Of a stretch of 64,000 bases of DNA, positions 26,114 to 35,379 are shown in pieces. The first letter of the stretch is position 1. Every line of letters starts with the position of its first letter. The position numbers were made by a program, and so were the translations under genes. The DNA is taken from contig JAFGJS010000151.1 in the NCBI GenBank assembly GCA_016928995.1, positions 34,769-98,768 of the forward strand, given 5' to 3'. Below the pieces are notes generated by a model. That model saw only the letters and a program-made list of their open reading frames with translations. It was not told the origin of the DNA and searched no databases. This DNA is from Candidatus Sumerlaeota bacterium (GTDB taxonomy: Bacteria; Sumerlaeota; Sumerlaeia; JAFGJS01).

Positions 26114-27319
26114 ATGAAAGTGCTGATAGCGGAAGATGACATTGTTTCAGGGCAGCTGCTGTCGCGCTTGCTGAAAAAATGGGCGCTGGAGGCGGTTGAA
26201 ACCCAGGACGGCGCTCAGGCATGGCGCGCGCTGGAAAACGATCCGGAAATTCAACTGCTCATCACGGATTGGATGATGCCCGAGATGGACGGATTGACGC
26301 TGGTGAAAAAGGCGCGCTCCCAGGAACGTGAAAAATATCTGCATATCATCATGCTGACCGCCAAAAGTTCGCATCAGGATTTGCTGGACGGGTTGAACGC
26401 CGGAGCGGACACCTTCTTGAATAAGCCTTTCGACGCCGCGGAACTCGAAGCGCACGTGCGTGTGGCCAAGCGAATGGTGGAATTGGAAGATCGAACCATG
26501 CGTCAATTGGAGGAGTTGCGCGAAAAAAACAATCACATCCGCAACGATCTGGAAGCCGCACGCCGCATTCAGCAAGCCCTTCTGCCGCAAGAAGCGCCAT
26601 CCGCAGGACGCTACGAGTTCAGCTGGGTCTTCGATTCCTGCGACGCGGTCGCCGGCGACATGCTGAATATCTTCCCCTTGGATGAAAGTCACGTTGGTTT
26701 TTACGTGTTGGATGTGGCGGGGCACGGCGTCCAAGCCGCGCTGCTCTCCGTCTCGCTCAGCCATCTGCTCGATCCCATGCCTCATCGCGCGGGACTCCTG
26801 AAGCGCCGCGTCGAATCTGAGCCGGGCTATGAAATCGTGGAGCCGAGAAACGTGGCGGATGAGTTGAACTGCCAGTTTGAAAAACTGGGCCACACCGGCG
26901 TTTTTTTCACGATGATTTACGGCATCATCGACACGCGCCAGCATGCCTTGACCTATACGCGCACGGGACATCCGCATCCCGTGATCGTCGACAGCGAAGG
27001 CGCCCGGTCATTGGGATACTGCGAAGGACTGCCGATCGGAGTGGATGAGAGCGCGGTTTTCGAGCAAAAAACCATTGAATTCAAACCCGGAGATCAACTG
27101 TTTGTCTACACTGACGGCGTGGACGAAATCGCAGACGCGGAAGGAAACATCCTCGGCGCCGAAGGTGTGCGCCGCCTGTTGAATCAAACGAAAAACCAGC
27201 CGATCCGGAAAGCGGTGATGAGTCTGCGCGGCGCCCTTCAGGAGTACGTCGCTCCCAATCCGCAACTCGACGACATCACGATCCTCGGCATCCGCCTTAA
27301 AACCGTGAATGAACCATAG
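26114..27319 (+). CDS. Response regulator with PP2C (SpoIIE/RsbU-type) phosphatase
   Basis: 401 residues. An N-terminal receiver (VLIAEDD, phospho-acceptor Asp in LLITDWMMPEMDG, Lys in FLNKPFD) is joined by a coiled-coil linker (about 120-155) to a PP2C-like Ser/Thr phosphatase domain. The metal-binding motifs are AVAGDML, LDVAGHGVQAALL, YTDGVDEIAD and QLDDITILGI. Such proteins dephosphorylate STAS antagonists. With the STAS and RsbW-like genes just upstream and the hybrid kinase 18 bp before it, this gives a complete input-to-output partner-switching path. GAGGA precedes the ATG. Confidence 0.94.
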   Translation: MKVLIAEDDIVSGQLLSRLLKKWALEAVETQDGAQAWRALENDPEIQLLITDWMMPEMDGLTLVKKARSQEREKYLHIIMLTAKSSHQDLLDGLNAGADTFLNKPFDAAELEAHVRVAKRMVELEDRTMRQLEELREKNNHIRNDLEAARRIQQALLPQEAPSAGRYEFSWVFDSCDAVAGDMLNIFPLDESHVGFYVLDVAGHGVQAALLSVSLSHLLDPMPHRAGLLKRRVESEPGYEIVEPRNVADELNCQFEKLGHTGVFFTMIYGIIDTRQHALTYTRTGHPHPVIVDSEGARSLGYCEGLPIGVDESAVFEQKTIEFKPGDQLFVYTDGVDEIADAEGNILGAEGVRRLLNQTKNQPIRKAVMSLRGALQEYVAPNPQLDDITILGIRLKTVNEP

Positions 27320-27433
27320 CAAAAGCCTTTCGTTATTGTGACTCGTCGGCTGCAACGATTTTTGCTTGCTTCAAAGTGAGACTCGCGTCAACATTCCATC
27401 CAAAGAAATGTGAATCCCAATCGAGTCGCTGGC

Positions 27434-29773
27434 ATGACCCATTCTGAACAGAACCAGCAGCAACCATCGCCGCAGCCCGATCCCGCCGCAATGAGTCAAT
27501 CGTCTTCCGCGGCGGAATTGGAACTGGATCGCGATCAGGACAGCGCGCCGCAGTCAAAAAACGATGCGTTGCGCGGACAAACCGGCGCTCCCTTTGCGCC
27601 GTCACAACCGCGTCTTGACGAATCATACGATCTCCCGCCGCAAGGCGCAAAACCCGCGTTGCAGCTGCCCTTCACGGCGCACCTCACGGCTCTGCTGTTC
27701 GCCTTGCTGGCCCTGGGCATGGTGCTGAGCACATATCGCGGCCAGGGCTGGACCTGGGATGAGGCGTATTATCTGAAGCCGTCGCAAAATGCGGTTGAAT
27801 TCTGGACGCGTCTGTTGCGCGGCGATTTCCGGGGCGCCTCAATCCGCGAGGCGGCGTTGTTTTATTTCGGCAATCATGTGGATCCCGGCAAGCAATCCAC
27901 CTATCTCCCGGCGGCGAAGTACGCCGTCCGGCAAATCGTCAGCGTAAAGCCGGACGTGAATAAGCGGCTCGATCAGGTGACGAACGAAGATATCGACCGG
28001 CATCCTGTCCGGCGGCAGGATTTGCAGAAGTTCTGGAACGGCCAGGGATTCCCCGGCGAACTGGTTGACAATACGCCGGAGGCGCCGCCCCTGACCAAGT
28101 ACCTGGAGGGATTAAGCCTGCGGCAGCTGCATCGAGAACCGCTGCCGCTGTGGATTCCGCGCCTGCCGTCGGCCGTAATGTTCGCCCTGACGCTCTATCT
28201 GATTGTCTTGCTGGCCGAGGCTTATTTCAGCCGTTCGGCCGCGGTTTTCGCCGCCCTTTTATATCTGACGCTCCCGCGTGTGCTCGGACATGCGCACTTC
28301 GCCGTCACGGACACCGCCACTGCGTTCATCATGCTGCTTTGCGTCTATTGCTTTCTGCGCGGACTGGCTTCATGGCGTTGGGCCGTGGCGTTCGGCGTGG
28401 CGCTGGGATTGGCGCTGCTCACGCGCATTCACGCCGTTTTGCTGCCTGCCGCGCTGCTGCCCTGGGCGTTGATCTTCCGCCGCAAACAAAGCGTGAACAA
28501 CCTCTACGCCATGCTGCTGCTTGCGCCGGCCGTCTGGATCGCGCTCTGGCCTTGGCTCTGGTTCGACACGCCGGAAATAATCATGGATTACGTGCGGTAT
28601 TTCCTGCAACACTCCCCCACGCGCACTTTTTACCTGGGCCAAGTGTGGGGCCAGCAATTCCCGCAAGCGCCGTGGCATTACGCGCCGGTGATGATCGCCG
28701 CCACCACGCCGTTGCTCACGCTCACGCTGCTGGCGTTCGGGCTGCTGCGCGGCGTATTACGATCCTGGCGCGAACCGCATTCGGCGCTCTTCCTGCTCAT
28801 GATCGCGGTGAATCTGGCGATGTTCATGCGCCCGAGCGCGGCGAAATACGACGGCGTGCGGCTTTTCCTGCCGGCCTATCCCTGGATGGCGCTGCTGGGC
28901 GGCGCGTTCTGCGCCTGGCTGCTGCGGCAGGTCAGCCTGATGCCGTTGAGCGAAGGCTCGCGCTGGTCGAAGCGCGACCTGGCGACGTGTCTCTTCGGCG
29001 CGCTGATCATCATCTCCGGCGCATGCAGCATCGCGCTGGCCTGGCCGCGATTCCTCTCCTATTACAATGTCATCGTAGCGGCGCAGGACAGCGAACAGCG
29101 CTTGCCGTATCACACCCTCGATGGATTTAGCTCCATTCGAACGATGCCTTTTAATCGCACCGGTTTTGAAACGACCTACTGGTGCGACGCGGTTGATGAG
29201 GAAGTCGAACGCTGGTTGCGCGAGGAATTGCCGCCGGACATCCGCAATCTGGAGCCTGTGGCCCAGGAAGCGACCGGACTGGAGCACCGGCGCGACATCT
29301 TCCGCACGATCCCGGAGCGCCTGCGTTTTCGCGGATTTAATGAGCCGGACGGCTGGATCATCCAGCACCGCGAAGGCATGCTGCCCTCGCACTATGATAT
29401 GTTGTATCATCCGCCGTGCTTCACAGCAAAAACGTTCGAGCATCGCGGACGCCGCATGGTCAGCATCGTCCTGCAGCCGCGATTCAACCCGGCGTTCAAA
29501 ACGACAACGGCATCCGAAAAGGCAACGGAGAAAACGCCATTGGTTGTTCCAGAAGTATCACCCACAACCGAAACCGCCGTAGCTTTCGATGTGCAAGCCA
29601 CCACCGAAACTGCAACGACAGCCACTATCGAAACTACTACTACTGCTACGACAGAAACTGAAACGACGACAAAAACCGAAGCCACAACTGAAACCGAAAC
29701 CATATCCGAAGCTGAAGTCACAACAGAAACCGAAACCACGACAGGCACTGAGATGACGACAGGAGCGATATAA
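27434..29773 (+). CDS. GT-C membrane glycosyltransferase (GT39/GT83-like) with Thr/Glu-rich tail
   Basis: About 779 residues from ATG 27434; a GTG at 27410 is an alternative. After a Gln/Ser-rich cytosolic leader, roughly ten membrane helices follow. The first extracytoplasmic loop has [11 protein letters not shown], the Asp-Glu motif where PMT/ArnT-type enzymes place their catalytic acid. Such enzymes move sugars from polyprenyl-phosphate carriers to proteins or lipids. The C-terminal 90 residues are almost only Thr, Glu, Ala and Val. The stop overlaps the dcd start (TAATG). Acceptor and sugar are unknown. Confidence 0.82.
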   Translation: MTHSEQNQQQPSPQPDPAAMSQSSSAAELELDRDQDSAPQSKNDALRGQTGAPFAPSQPRLDESYDLPPQGAKPALQLPFTAHLTALLFALLALGMVLSTYRGQGWTWDEAYYLKPSQNAVEFWTRLLRGDFRGASIREAALFYFGNHVDPGKQSTYLPAAKYAVRQIVSVKPDVNKRLDQVTNEDIDRHPVRRQDLQKFWNGQGFPGELVDNTPEAPPLTKYLEGLSLRQLHREPLPLWIPRLPSAVMFALTLYLIVLLAEAYFSRSAAVFAALLYLTLPRVLGHAHFAVTDTATAFIMLLCVYCFLRGLASWRWAVAFGVALGLALLTRIHAVLLPAALLPWALIFRRKQSVNNLYAMLLLAPAVWIALWPWLWFDTPEIIMDYVRYFLQHSPTRTFYLGQVWGQQFPQAPWHYAPVMIAATTPLLTLTLLAFGLLRGVLRSWREPHSALFLLMIAVNLAMFMRPSAAKYDGVRLFLPAYPWMALLGGAFCAWLLRQVSLMPLSEGSRWSKRDLATCLFGALIIISGACSIALAWPRFLSYYNVIVAAQDSEQRLPYHTLDGFSSIRTMPFNRTGFETTYWCDAVDEEVERWLREELPPDIRNLEPVAQEATGLEHRRDIFRTIPERLRFRGFNEPDGWIIQHREGMLPSHYDMLYHPPCFTAKTFEHRGRRMVSIVLQPRFNPAFKTTTASEKATEKTPLVVPEVSPTTETAVAFDVQATTETATTATIETTTTATTETETTTKTEATTETETISEAEVTTETETTTGTEMTTGAI
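29498..29770 (+). repeat. Thr-Glu coding microsatellite
   Basis: About 270 bp made largely of ACN-GAA/ACN-ACN codon units encoding TETE, TTTE and TTET runs at the C-terminus of the glycosyltransferase. Repetition is strong but imperfect at the DNA level. It ends right at the overlapping stop/start with dcd. Confidence 0.85.
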
Positions 29774-30339
29774 TGGCCCCGAAACCCGATAGTTGGATTC
29801 ACCGCATGGCGCTGGAGCATGGCATGATCGAGCCTTTCGCCGACCGCCAGGTGCGCGAAGGCGTGATCTCTTACGGCTTGAGCGCATACGGCTACGACAT
29901 GCGCATCAGCGACGAATTCCACGCGCTCAATCCCGGGCAATGCGATCTGCTGGATCCGAAAAATATGCGTGAGGATTTCTTCACCACGCTGCACGCGCCG
30001 CATTACGACATCCCGCCGAACGGCATCGTGATTTGCCGTAGCGTCGAATACTTCCGCATCCCGCGCAACGTGATCACGATCACGCAGGGCAAATCGACCT
30101 ACGCGCGCTGCGGCGTCGTAGTCAACATCACGCCTTTCGAGCCGGAATGGGAGGGCCACGTCACGATCTCCGTCAGCAACACCGCGCCGGTTCCCGCGCG
30201 CATCTATGCCAACGAAGGGCTCGCGCAGGTCGTATTTCTCGAGAGCGACGAGGACTGCGAAATCTCATACGCGGATAAAAAGGGCAAATACCAGGCCAGC
30301 AAGGGCGTCACGCACGCCAAAGTGGAGACCAGCCAATAG
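29773..30339 (+). CDS. dcd: dCTP deaminase
   Basis: 188 residues. Homotrimeric enzyme that deaminates dCTP to dUTP for thymidylate synthesis. Recognisable blocks are [14 protein letters not shown], the central [23 protein letters not shown] with the catalytic Glu region, and [17 protein letters not shown]. The full length fits the family. Translation starts inside the stop codon of the glycosyltransferase gene, an unusual pairing of functions that probably reflects only compact gene packing. Whether the enzyme is monofunctional or also hydrolyses dUTP is not decided here. Confidence 0.95.
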   Translation: MAPKPDSWIHRMALEHGMIEPFADRQVREGVISYGLSAYGYDMRISDEFHALNPGQCDLLDPKNMREDFFTTLHAPHYDIPPNGIVICRSVEYFRIPRNVITITQGKSTYARCGVVVNITPFEPEWEGHVTISVSNTAPVPARIYANEGLAQVVFLESDEDCEISYADKKGKYQASKGVTHAKVETSQ

Positions 30340-30374
30340 CATCGCTTCAAATAAACCGCAAGGCGCAACCTGAC

Positions 30375-30779
30375 ATGCAGCTTTCCAAACTCGCGCAAAT
30401 ACAAATCGGGATCGGCGTCATCGCGTTGATCGCGCTCCAGGCGAATATCACCCTATGCATCCGGGAACTGAAGCAGGCGCGATCCGATCAAAAAAACGAA
30501 GTCGCTGAATACGAGTCGAACTATGCTGCGCTCAAGGAGTCGCTGCCCGGACACGGGACTGTCGGCTATTTCACGGATCAAAAAGACGACCTGAAATCCT
30601 TCTTTTTAGCCCAGTACGCCTTATCACCCGTCTTTGTTGTCGACAGCATCGAACCGGAATTGATTGTGGCAGACCTGCACGATCCCGAAAGCCTTACGCA
30701 ACTTCACGCGAAGCATGGACTTGTTGTGTTGAGAAAAACCAGCGATCAGATCTTCCTGCTCAGAAAGACTAACAATTAA
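30375..30779 (+). CDS. Small membrane-anchored protein of unknown function
   Basis: 134 residues. One N-terminal membrane helix (IGIGVIALIALQANITL, about residues 10-27) is followed by a soluble domain of about 100 residues with a mixed alpha/beta pattern (GHGTVGYFTDQKDDLKSFFLAQYALSPVFVV...). I do not recognise a family. It ends one base before the start of the following membrane glycosyltransferase, and small proteins of this kind often accompany GT-C enzymes, so it may be an accessory subunit. Confidence 0.7.
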   Translation: MQLSKLAQIQIGIGVIALIALQANITLCIRELKQARSDQKNEVAEYESNYAALKESLPGHGTVGYFTDQKDDLKSFFLAQYALSPVFVVDSIEPELIVADLHDPESLTQLHAKHGLVVLRKTSDQIFLLRKTNN

Positions 30780-30780
30780 A

Positions 30781-32184
30781 ATGCTTATTTTCGCGTTGGC
30801 TCTCCCATTGCTGGCCGGCTTCCTCGTCGTTAGCGGCTTATGCCCGGGAAGGCGAGCCGCGCGCACGCTGTTGATCAAAGCCTGCCTCGCCACTGGATTG
30901 GCGTTGGGAGCCGCATCATGTCTATACTTCATTGCGCTGTTTATATTCGGGCCAAGCGAAACGGCCCTGATCGTTACGGATGCATCTATTTTCATCACGA
31001 TGCTCGTCGCAAGCCTATATTGGCAAAGAAGGAAAACTCCCCAAGAAACGCATCAACCCATTGATCCGGTATGCGATCAACAATGCTTCCCAGCGCTATT
31101 ATTCGCCTTCGGCGTCATGTTTGTCTTATCCATCTCCGCCTATGGATTGATCGCATTCAATCAACCGCATGGCGATTGGGACGCATGGGGTATCTGGAAC
31201 ATGCGGGCGCGCTTCATCTTTCGCGGCGGCGAAGATTGGACCGGCGCCTTTTCCGGCACGCTGCGATGGTCGCATCCGGATTATCCCCTGCTGATCCCGG
31301 ACAATGTGGCGCGAATCTGGGCCTACCTGGGCCGCGACAGCGTGAGCGCGCCGATCGCCATCGCCTTCCTCTTCACCTTCGGCACGCTGGCGCTGCTGGC
31401 TGGGTCCGTTGCATCGCTGCGCAGCCGCAACCAGGGCTTGCTGGCCGGACTGACGCTGATGTGTTTCGCATCGTTCATCCGGTACGGCGCCGGACAATGC
31501 GCGGATATTCCCTTGGGTTTTTATTATCTCGCGACGCTTGTGCCGCTCCATCTCGCGGATCAAGAGCCGGATCAAAAATCGCGCTATCTTTTTCTGGCGG
31601 GCGCAATGGCCGGATGCTCCGTATGGACCAAAAACGAAGGCGTGGTGTTTATCGTCGCGATGATGCTCGCGCACTTCGCTGGAGCGGCCATCAACCGGGG
31701 CTGGAGGGCTTATCCGAGGGAGTTGCTCGCCCTGATCGCCGGACTCGCCCCTGTCCTGATTGTGCTCGCCGCATTCAAACTGCGCTTTCCCTTCCCCAAT
31801 CACATGACGGCCGGGCAGCTGCCGGCCATTTATCTCGAACGAATACTCGACGCATCCAGATACCTGGCGATTGCGAAATCATTTCTCATCACGCTGCTTA
31901 AGATCGCGCAAGGCGCAATCCTTATTTTCCCCCTCGCCGGGTTAATGCTGGGATTTTCATGGCGCCAGTCATCGAAAAAGAGCGGCTGCATCTCCCTCAT
32001 CGCCCTGGCACTGACGCTCGCCGGATACTTCGCGGCTTATCTAGTCAGCCCACACGATCTCGATTGGCATTTGCGCACCTCGAACGACCGATTATTTATG
32101 CAGCTGTTGCCTGGCGCGCTGTTCGTCTTTTTCATCCTCCTGCGCACGCCCGAAGAAATCACCGCGATAAGTCCTGAAAGCTGA
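30781..32184 (+). CDS. Polytopic GT-C-like glycosyltransferase
   Basis: 467 residues with about ten membrane helices. The first large loop has HGDWDAWGIWNMRARFIF, an Asp-rich motif typical of ArnT/PMT-like GT-C glycosyltransferases, then HPDYPLLIPDNVARIWAYLGRD. No other domain is visible. It forms a pair with the 134-residue membrane protein and lies in the same strand as the larger GT39-like gene, so a shared role in cell-surface glycosylation is plausible but not shown. Confidence 0.72.
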   Translation: MLIFALALPLLAGFLVVSGLCPGRRAARTLLIKACLATGLALGAASCLYFIALFIFGPSETALIVTDASIFITMLVASLYWQRRKTPQETHQPIDPVCDQQCFPALLFAFGVMFVLSISAYGLIAFNQPHGDWDAWGIWNMRARFIFRGGEDWTGAFSGTLRWSHPDYPLLIPDNVARIWAYLGRDSVSAPIAIAFLFTFGTLALLAGSVASLRSRNQGLLAGLTLMCFASFIRYGAGQCADIPLGFYYLATLVPLHLADQEPDQKSRYLFLAGAMAGCSVWTKNEGVVFIVAMMLAHFAGAAINRGWRAYPRELLALIAGLAPVLIVLAAFKLRFPFPNHMTAGQLPAIYLERILDASRYLAIAKSFLITLLKIAQGAILIFPLAGLMLGFSWRQSSKKSGCISLIALALTLAGYFAAYLVSPHDLDWHLRTSNDRLFMQLLPGALFVFFILLRTPEEITAISPES

Positions 32185-32300
32185 AATCGTGTATCCCTGA
32201 AATACCTCACAAGACACAACTGTCAGAAAATCCGGTTCTTCCCCTTTTGGTGTGGATCTGCTACTTATATACTATACTACATTTCGTGATTCCTAAAATT

Positions 32301-32858
32301 CTATCCAAACTCAAAAAACCATAGCGCGGTTTGGCCGTAGCATTTGCTGCGGGAGAGGCGCCAGGGGGCGTGTTCTTCCGGCAGATTCGCGGCGCTTTCC
32401 GTTTGCAGGATGAGCATGCCGTCAGACTCCAGCAGCTGGGGACACTCCGGCGAATCGAGCAGAATCTGCGCTTCATTTTTGCCGTAGGGCGGATCGGCGA
32501 AGATGATATCAAACCTCTCTCCGCGGCGTTCGAGCAGCGTTAAAGCTTGACGCACGGGCATTTTAAGCAGCTCGGTTTGTTTTTCTGCTTGAAGTTTGAC
32601 GATGTTTTTGCCGATAGTTTGATGGCAGGGTGGATGCGCTTCGACGAAAAAGCAGCGCTCCGCTCCACGGCTCAAGGCTTCCAGTCCGACGGCGCCAAAG
32701 CCGGCGTAAAGGTCCAAAAAATGGCAACGAGGGACGCTGGACTGGATGATGTTGAACAGATTTTCACGGACACGCCCCAGCGTCGGACGGACGGCGGGGT
32801 TGTCCGTGGTATGAAGGATCGTGTTGCGATGCTTGCCGCCGAGAATGCGTGTTTTCAT
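32301..32858 (-). CDS. rsmD: 16S rRNA (guanine-966-N2)-methyltransferase RsmD
   Basis: 185 residues of the RsmD family, which methylates G966 of 16S rRNA. Features are the N-terminal MKTRILGGKHRN, RPTLGRVRENLFNII, the SAM-binding LDLYAGFGAVGLEALSRGA and the catalytic DPPY in IIFADPPYG. The family usually reads AGTGAxGLEA; the Phe is a mild change. It is divergent from the FHA gene, with 62 bp between start codons. Confidence 0.94.
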   Translation of the reverse strand: MKTRILGGKHRNTILHTTDNPAVRPTLGRVRENLFNIIQSSVPRCHFLDLYAGFGAVGLEALSRGAERCFFVEAHPPCHQTIGKNIVKLQAEKQTELLKMPVRQALTLLERRGERFDIIFADPPYGKNEAQILLDSPECPQLLESDGMLILQTESAANLPEEHAPWRLSRSKCYGQTALWFFEFG

Positions 32859-32920
32859 ATTTGCACGATTCGCACAAGGCGCCTTTCGGTTGTTATCACC
32901 GCGGAGAGCAGGAACTGTTC

Positions 32921-34618
32921 ATGAATGCCATTCAGCTGAAAATCGCCGCTCCGGACGGCACGGAAGAATTGAAAACGTTCGATAAGGACGAAGTCAAGAT
33001 CGGCCGCGTCGCCGGTAACGACATTGCCATTAAGGACAAGGATATTTCAAGATATCATTGCTCCATCGTGCGCCAGCGTAAATCGTGGCTGATTCACGAC
33101 CTGAAAAGCACGAACGGCACCTTCATCAACGGCATGCCTGTGGAGCAGCGGCAGTTGCACGAGAACGACCTGATCATCGTGGGGAATAGCCGTCTGCTCG
33201 TGGTCAGGATGGGCGAACTGGTTCAGCCGCCGGCGGACACCGGGCCGATCCCCGGACAGCAAGGCGATGAAGCCGTTCGCGTGATTTACGCCAGCCATTT
33301 CGGCGTGGACAGCGACTGGCTGGAAAATTCCGATGTCGGCAAGCAGATCATCGAAGGCCCGGAGCGCATTGCTGAAGCCTTCGCCTTGCTCGCGGAAGCC
33401 GCGCCGATCTTCAACCGGTTCACGGACAACATGGGGCTGGATCCCGAGAAGATCATGCAAAAGCAGGCTGAGACTGTTTTGCAACGCGTGATGGAGATTT
33501 TCGCCGAGGTGGAATTTGGCGAGTTGCACTGGATGGATCTGACCACCAATCAGCTGATTCCTCTGGCCTCGCACGTGCCGGATTCGAGCCGCAAACACAG
33601 CATCCAAAAAGGCATCCGTTACTACGCCAAGATCGTTCAGCGCGACGGCGTGGGCGTGATCGCCGAACTATCCGCGGAAAGAACCGGCTCCACGCAGGGC
33701 ATGCAGGTGCTTTGCGCGCCGCTTTGCACGCAAAACGAATGCCGCGGCGTGCTGGTGATCGGCAACGACGGCAAGGTGCGCGCCAAGGCCATGGACCTTG
33801 AGCTGCTTTGCGGCCTCGGCGCCCACGCCGCCGCTGGACTTTATAATCAACAGGCCATTTGCGGCATGCAGGAGAGGGTGAAGAATATCGCCGTTTCTTT
33901 TGACCGGCAGGACCTTTCCCGCCGCGAGCTGATCGACCGTGAGCGCGTCAGCCAGCTCAACACCATCGCCCAATCGAATGTTCTAACGCTGGAACATGCA
34001 TTGAAGCGCATCAATGAAAAACTGCAAGGCGCGCGGGGCAGCCGGGAGGGTCAGCTGAACAAGCGGCTGGCCGAGGCTGCGCGGGAAACCGAAGCGGCGC
34101 TGGCGCATTGCCAGACCTTGCTGACATACACCCGCCGGGGCAAGATCCATATTGCGCGTTTCCTGCCTACGCAGCTGCTGGCCGAGGTGATGATCCTCAC
34201 ACAAGGCATCCTCGGCGACAATATCTGGCTGGAGGCCGATATCCCCGACAAATTGCCGCTGATCGAGTTTGACGTGGTGATTTTCGAGCAGATCCTGATT
34301 CGGCTGATTCTGATCGTGCGCGACGCGATGATGGACGGCGGCATGCTGCGCATCTGCGCCCTGGAAGCCGAGATGTCCGCCGATTTCGCCAACATTCACG
34401 GCGTGGAGCCTGGTCCGGCCCTGCACTTCATCCTGGAAACCACCGGACACCTTGAACTCAACATGAGCGGCCTCACATCCGACGCCGCCGAATACCTCTA
34501 TTCCATCAACAGTTTGAAGGACATCGTCCGCTACAACAAAGGCGTGCTGGAAATCGACAAATCCGGCGAGACGAATATCATCAATCTCTTCCTGCCCCTC
34601 ACGCGCATCAAAAAATAG
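32921..34618 (+). CDS. FHA-GAF protein with degenerate histidine-kinase-like C-terminus
   Basis: 565 residues from ATG 32921 (GGA ten bases upstream). The first ~95 residues are an FHA domain with VKIGRVAGNDI, ISRYHC and STNGTFING, which binds phosphothreonine. A GAF-like domain covers about 145-320. A helical segment and a GHKL-like fold follow, but the ATP site is eroded: no recognisable Asn in the N box, and the DxGxG position reads LETTGHL. It probably works as a phospho-dependent scaffold rather than as a kinase. The same eroded arrangement recurs in the STAS-GAF protein at 44121. Transcription runs toward the MITE-like element. Confidence 0.75.
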   Translation: MNAIQLKIAAPDGTEELKTFDKDEVKIGRVAGNDIAIKDKDISRYHCSIVRQRKSWLIHDLKSTNGTFINGMPVEQRQLHENDLIIVGNSRLLVVRMGELVQPPADTGPIPGQQGDEAVRVIYASHFGVDSDWLENSDVGKQIIEGPERIAEAFALLAEAAPIFNRFTDNMGLDPEKIMQKQAETVLQRVMEIFAEVEFGELHWMDLTTNQLIPLASHVPDSSRKHSIQKGIRYYAKIVQRDGVGVIAELSAERTGSTQGMQVLCAPLCTQNECRGVLVIGNDGKVRAKAMDLELLCGLGAHAAAGLYNQQAICGMQERVKNIAVSFDRQDLSRRELIDRERVSQLNTIAQSNVLTLEHALKRINEKLQGARGSREGQLNKRLAEAARETEAALAHCQTLLTYTRRGKIHIARFLPTQLLAEVMILTQGILGDNIWLEADIPDKLPLIEFDVVIFEQILIRLILIVRDAMMDGGMLRICALEAEMSADFANIHGVEPGPALHFILETTGHLELNMSGLTSDAAEYLYSINSLKDIVRYNKGVLEIDKSGETNIINLFLPLTRIKK

Positions 34619-34648
34619 TAAATTTTGCTATTATTAAGTATGTTGAGT

Positions 34649-34751
34649 TAGCAGCCCGTTGAAAAGGGGTAGCGCCAGCGTCCCGCTGGCATTTTGTGAA
34701 ATGCAAAGCATTGATTTTATTCATGGCAACGACTTTTTCAACGGGCTGTTA
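34649..34751. mobile_element. MITE-like element, 103 bp
   Basis: Terminal inverted repeats TAGCAGCCCGTTGAAAA (34649-34665) and TTTTCAACGGGCTGTTA (34735-34751) match at 16 of 17 positions. Inside is a 7-bp hairpin GCCAGCG-TCC-CGCTGGC (34674-34690). There is no coding potential. The element fills most of the gap between the FHA gene and the ATPase/DUF4276 pair, and could double as a transcription terminator. No target duplication was recognised. The non-autonomous transposon reading is inference from structure. Confidence 0.7.
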
Positions 34752-34764
34752 GGGCTTGAATTCA

Positions 34765-35379
34765 TTAAGTCGCAATCTCAATAAGAACATTACGCAATGC
34801 TTGGAAACTGCGTGAGGTATTTACTTCAGGTTTCCAATGTTGAGCTATTGTACGAGCGGCTTCAATTTTTCGTAATCCACCGCGAAAGTAACCAACACGT
34901 TGCATAAGATGTTCAAAAGCTTCCCATGTGCCGCCGCTAATGGTATCCGGATTACGATATTTAGCCTTTTCGGGAATACTCGATGGCACTCTTGGATAAG
35001 CAGTACGAACCGCCTTCCAATCACCAAAATACCACGCCTCAAGTTCTTCAATAGCCAGTCGATTGACAAGTTGATAATTGCGCCCCTTTTTAGATGTTCG
35101 TGTTCGGAGTCTCGCTTTTAATGCGGATTTTTCTAGTCGCTGTTTGAGTTCGTGACAATCATCATCATCGCGATCTATCACGACAATAATCCTCCAATCA
35201 CTCGGTAGCCAATGCTGATAAGCTCGTAAGCGATCAGATAAATTTTTAAGCAAGTCATCTTTACATTGGAATCGATAGATTTCGAAGGTAATGTCACCAA
35301 GCAAACGTGGCAGCAATTCACGCAATGCGGCTTCCATTGACGGCTCTTCAACAAGAACTTCTACATGCGACACAGCCAT
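34765..35379 (-). CDS. DUF4276 family protein (Toprim-like)
   Basis: 204 residues. HVEVLVEEPSMEAALREL near the N-terminus and IIVVIDRDDDDCHELKQRL at about residues 65-83 match the Glu and Asp-x-Asp pattern of Toprim-type folds, as in DUF4276 proteins. The remainder (ELEAWYFGDWKAVRTAYP) is typical of that family. Its start overlaps the stop of the AAA ATPase gene by one base (TGATG), so the two proteins are made together. Coupled ATPase-plus-Toprim genes are common in phage defence (PARIS and OLD-type systems), and that role is my inference here. Confidence 0.78.
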   Translation of the reverse strand: MAVSHVEVLVEEPSMEAALRELLPRLLGDITFEIYRFQCKDDLLKNLSDRLRAYQHWLPSDWRIIVVIDRDDDDCHELKQRLEKSALKARLRTRTSKKGRNYQLVNRLAIEELEAWYFGDWKAVRTAYPRVPSSIPEKAKYRNPDTISGGTWEAFEHLMQRVGYFRGGLRKIEAARTIAQHWKPEVNTSRSFQALRNVLIEIAT

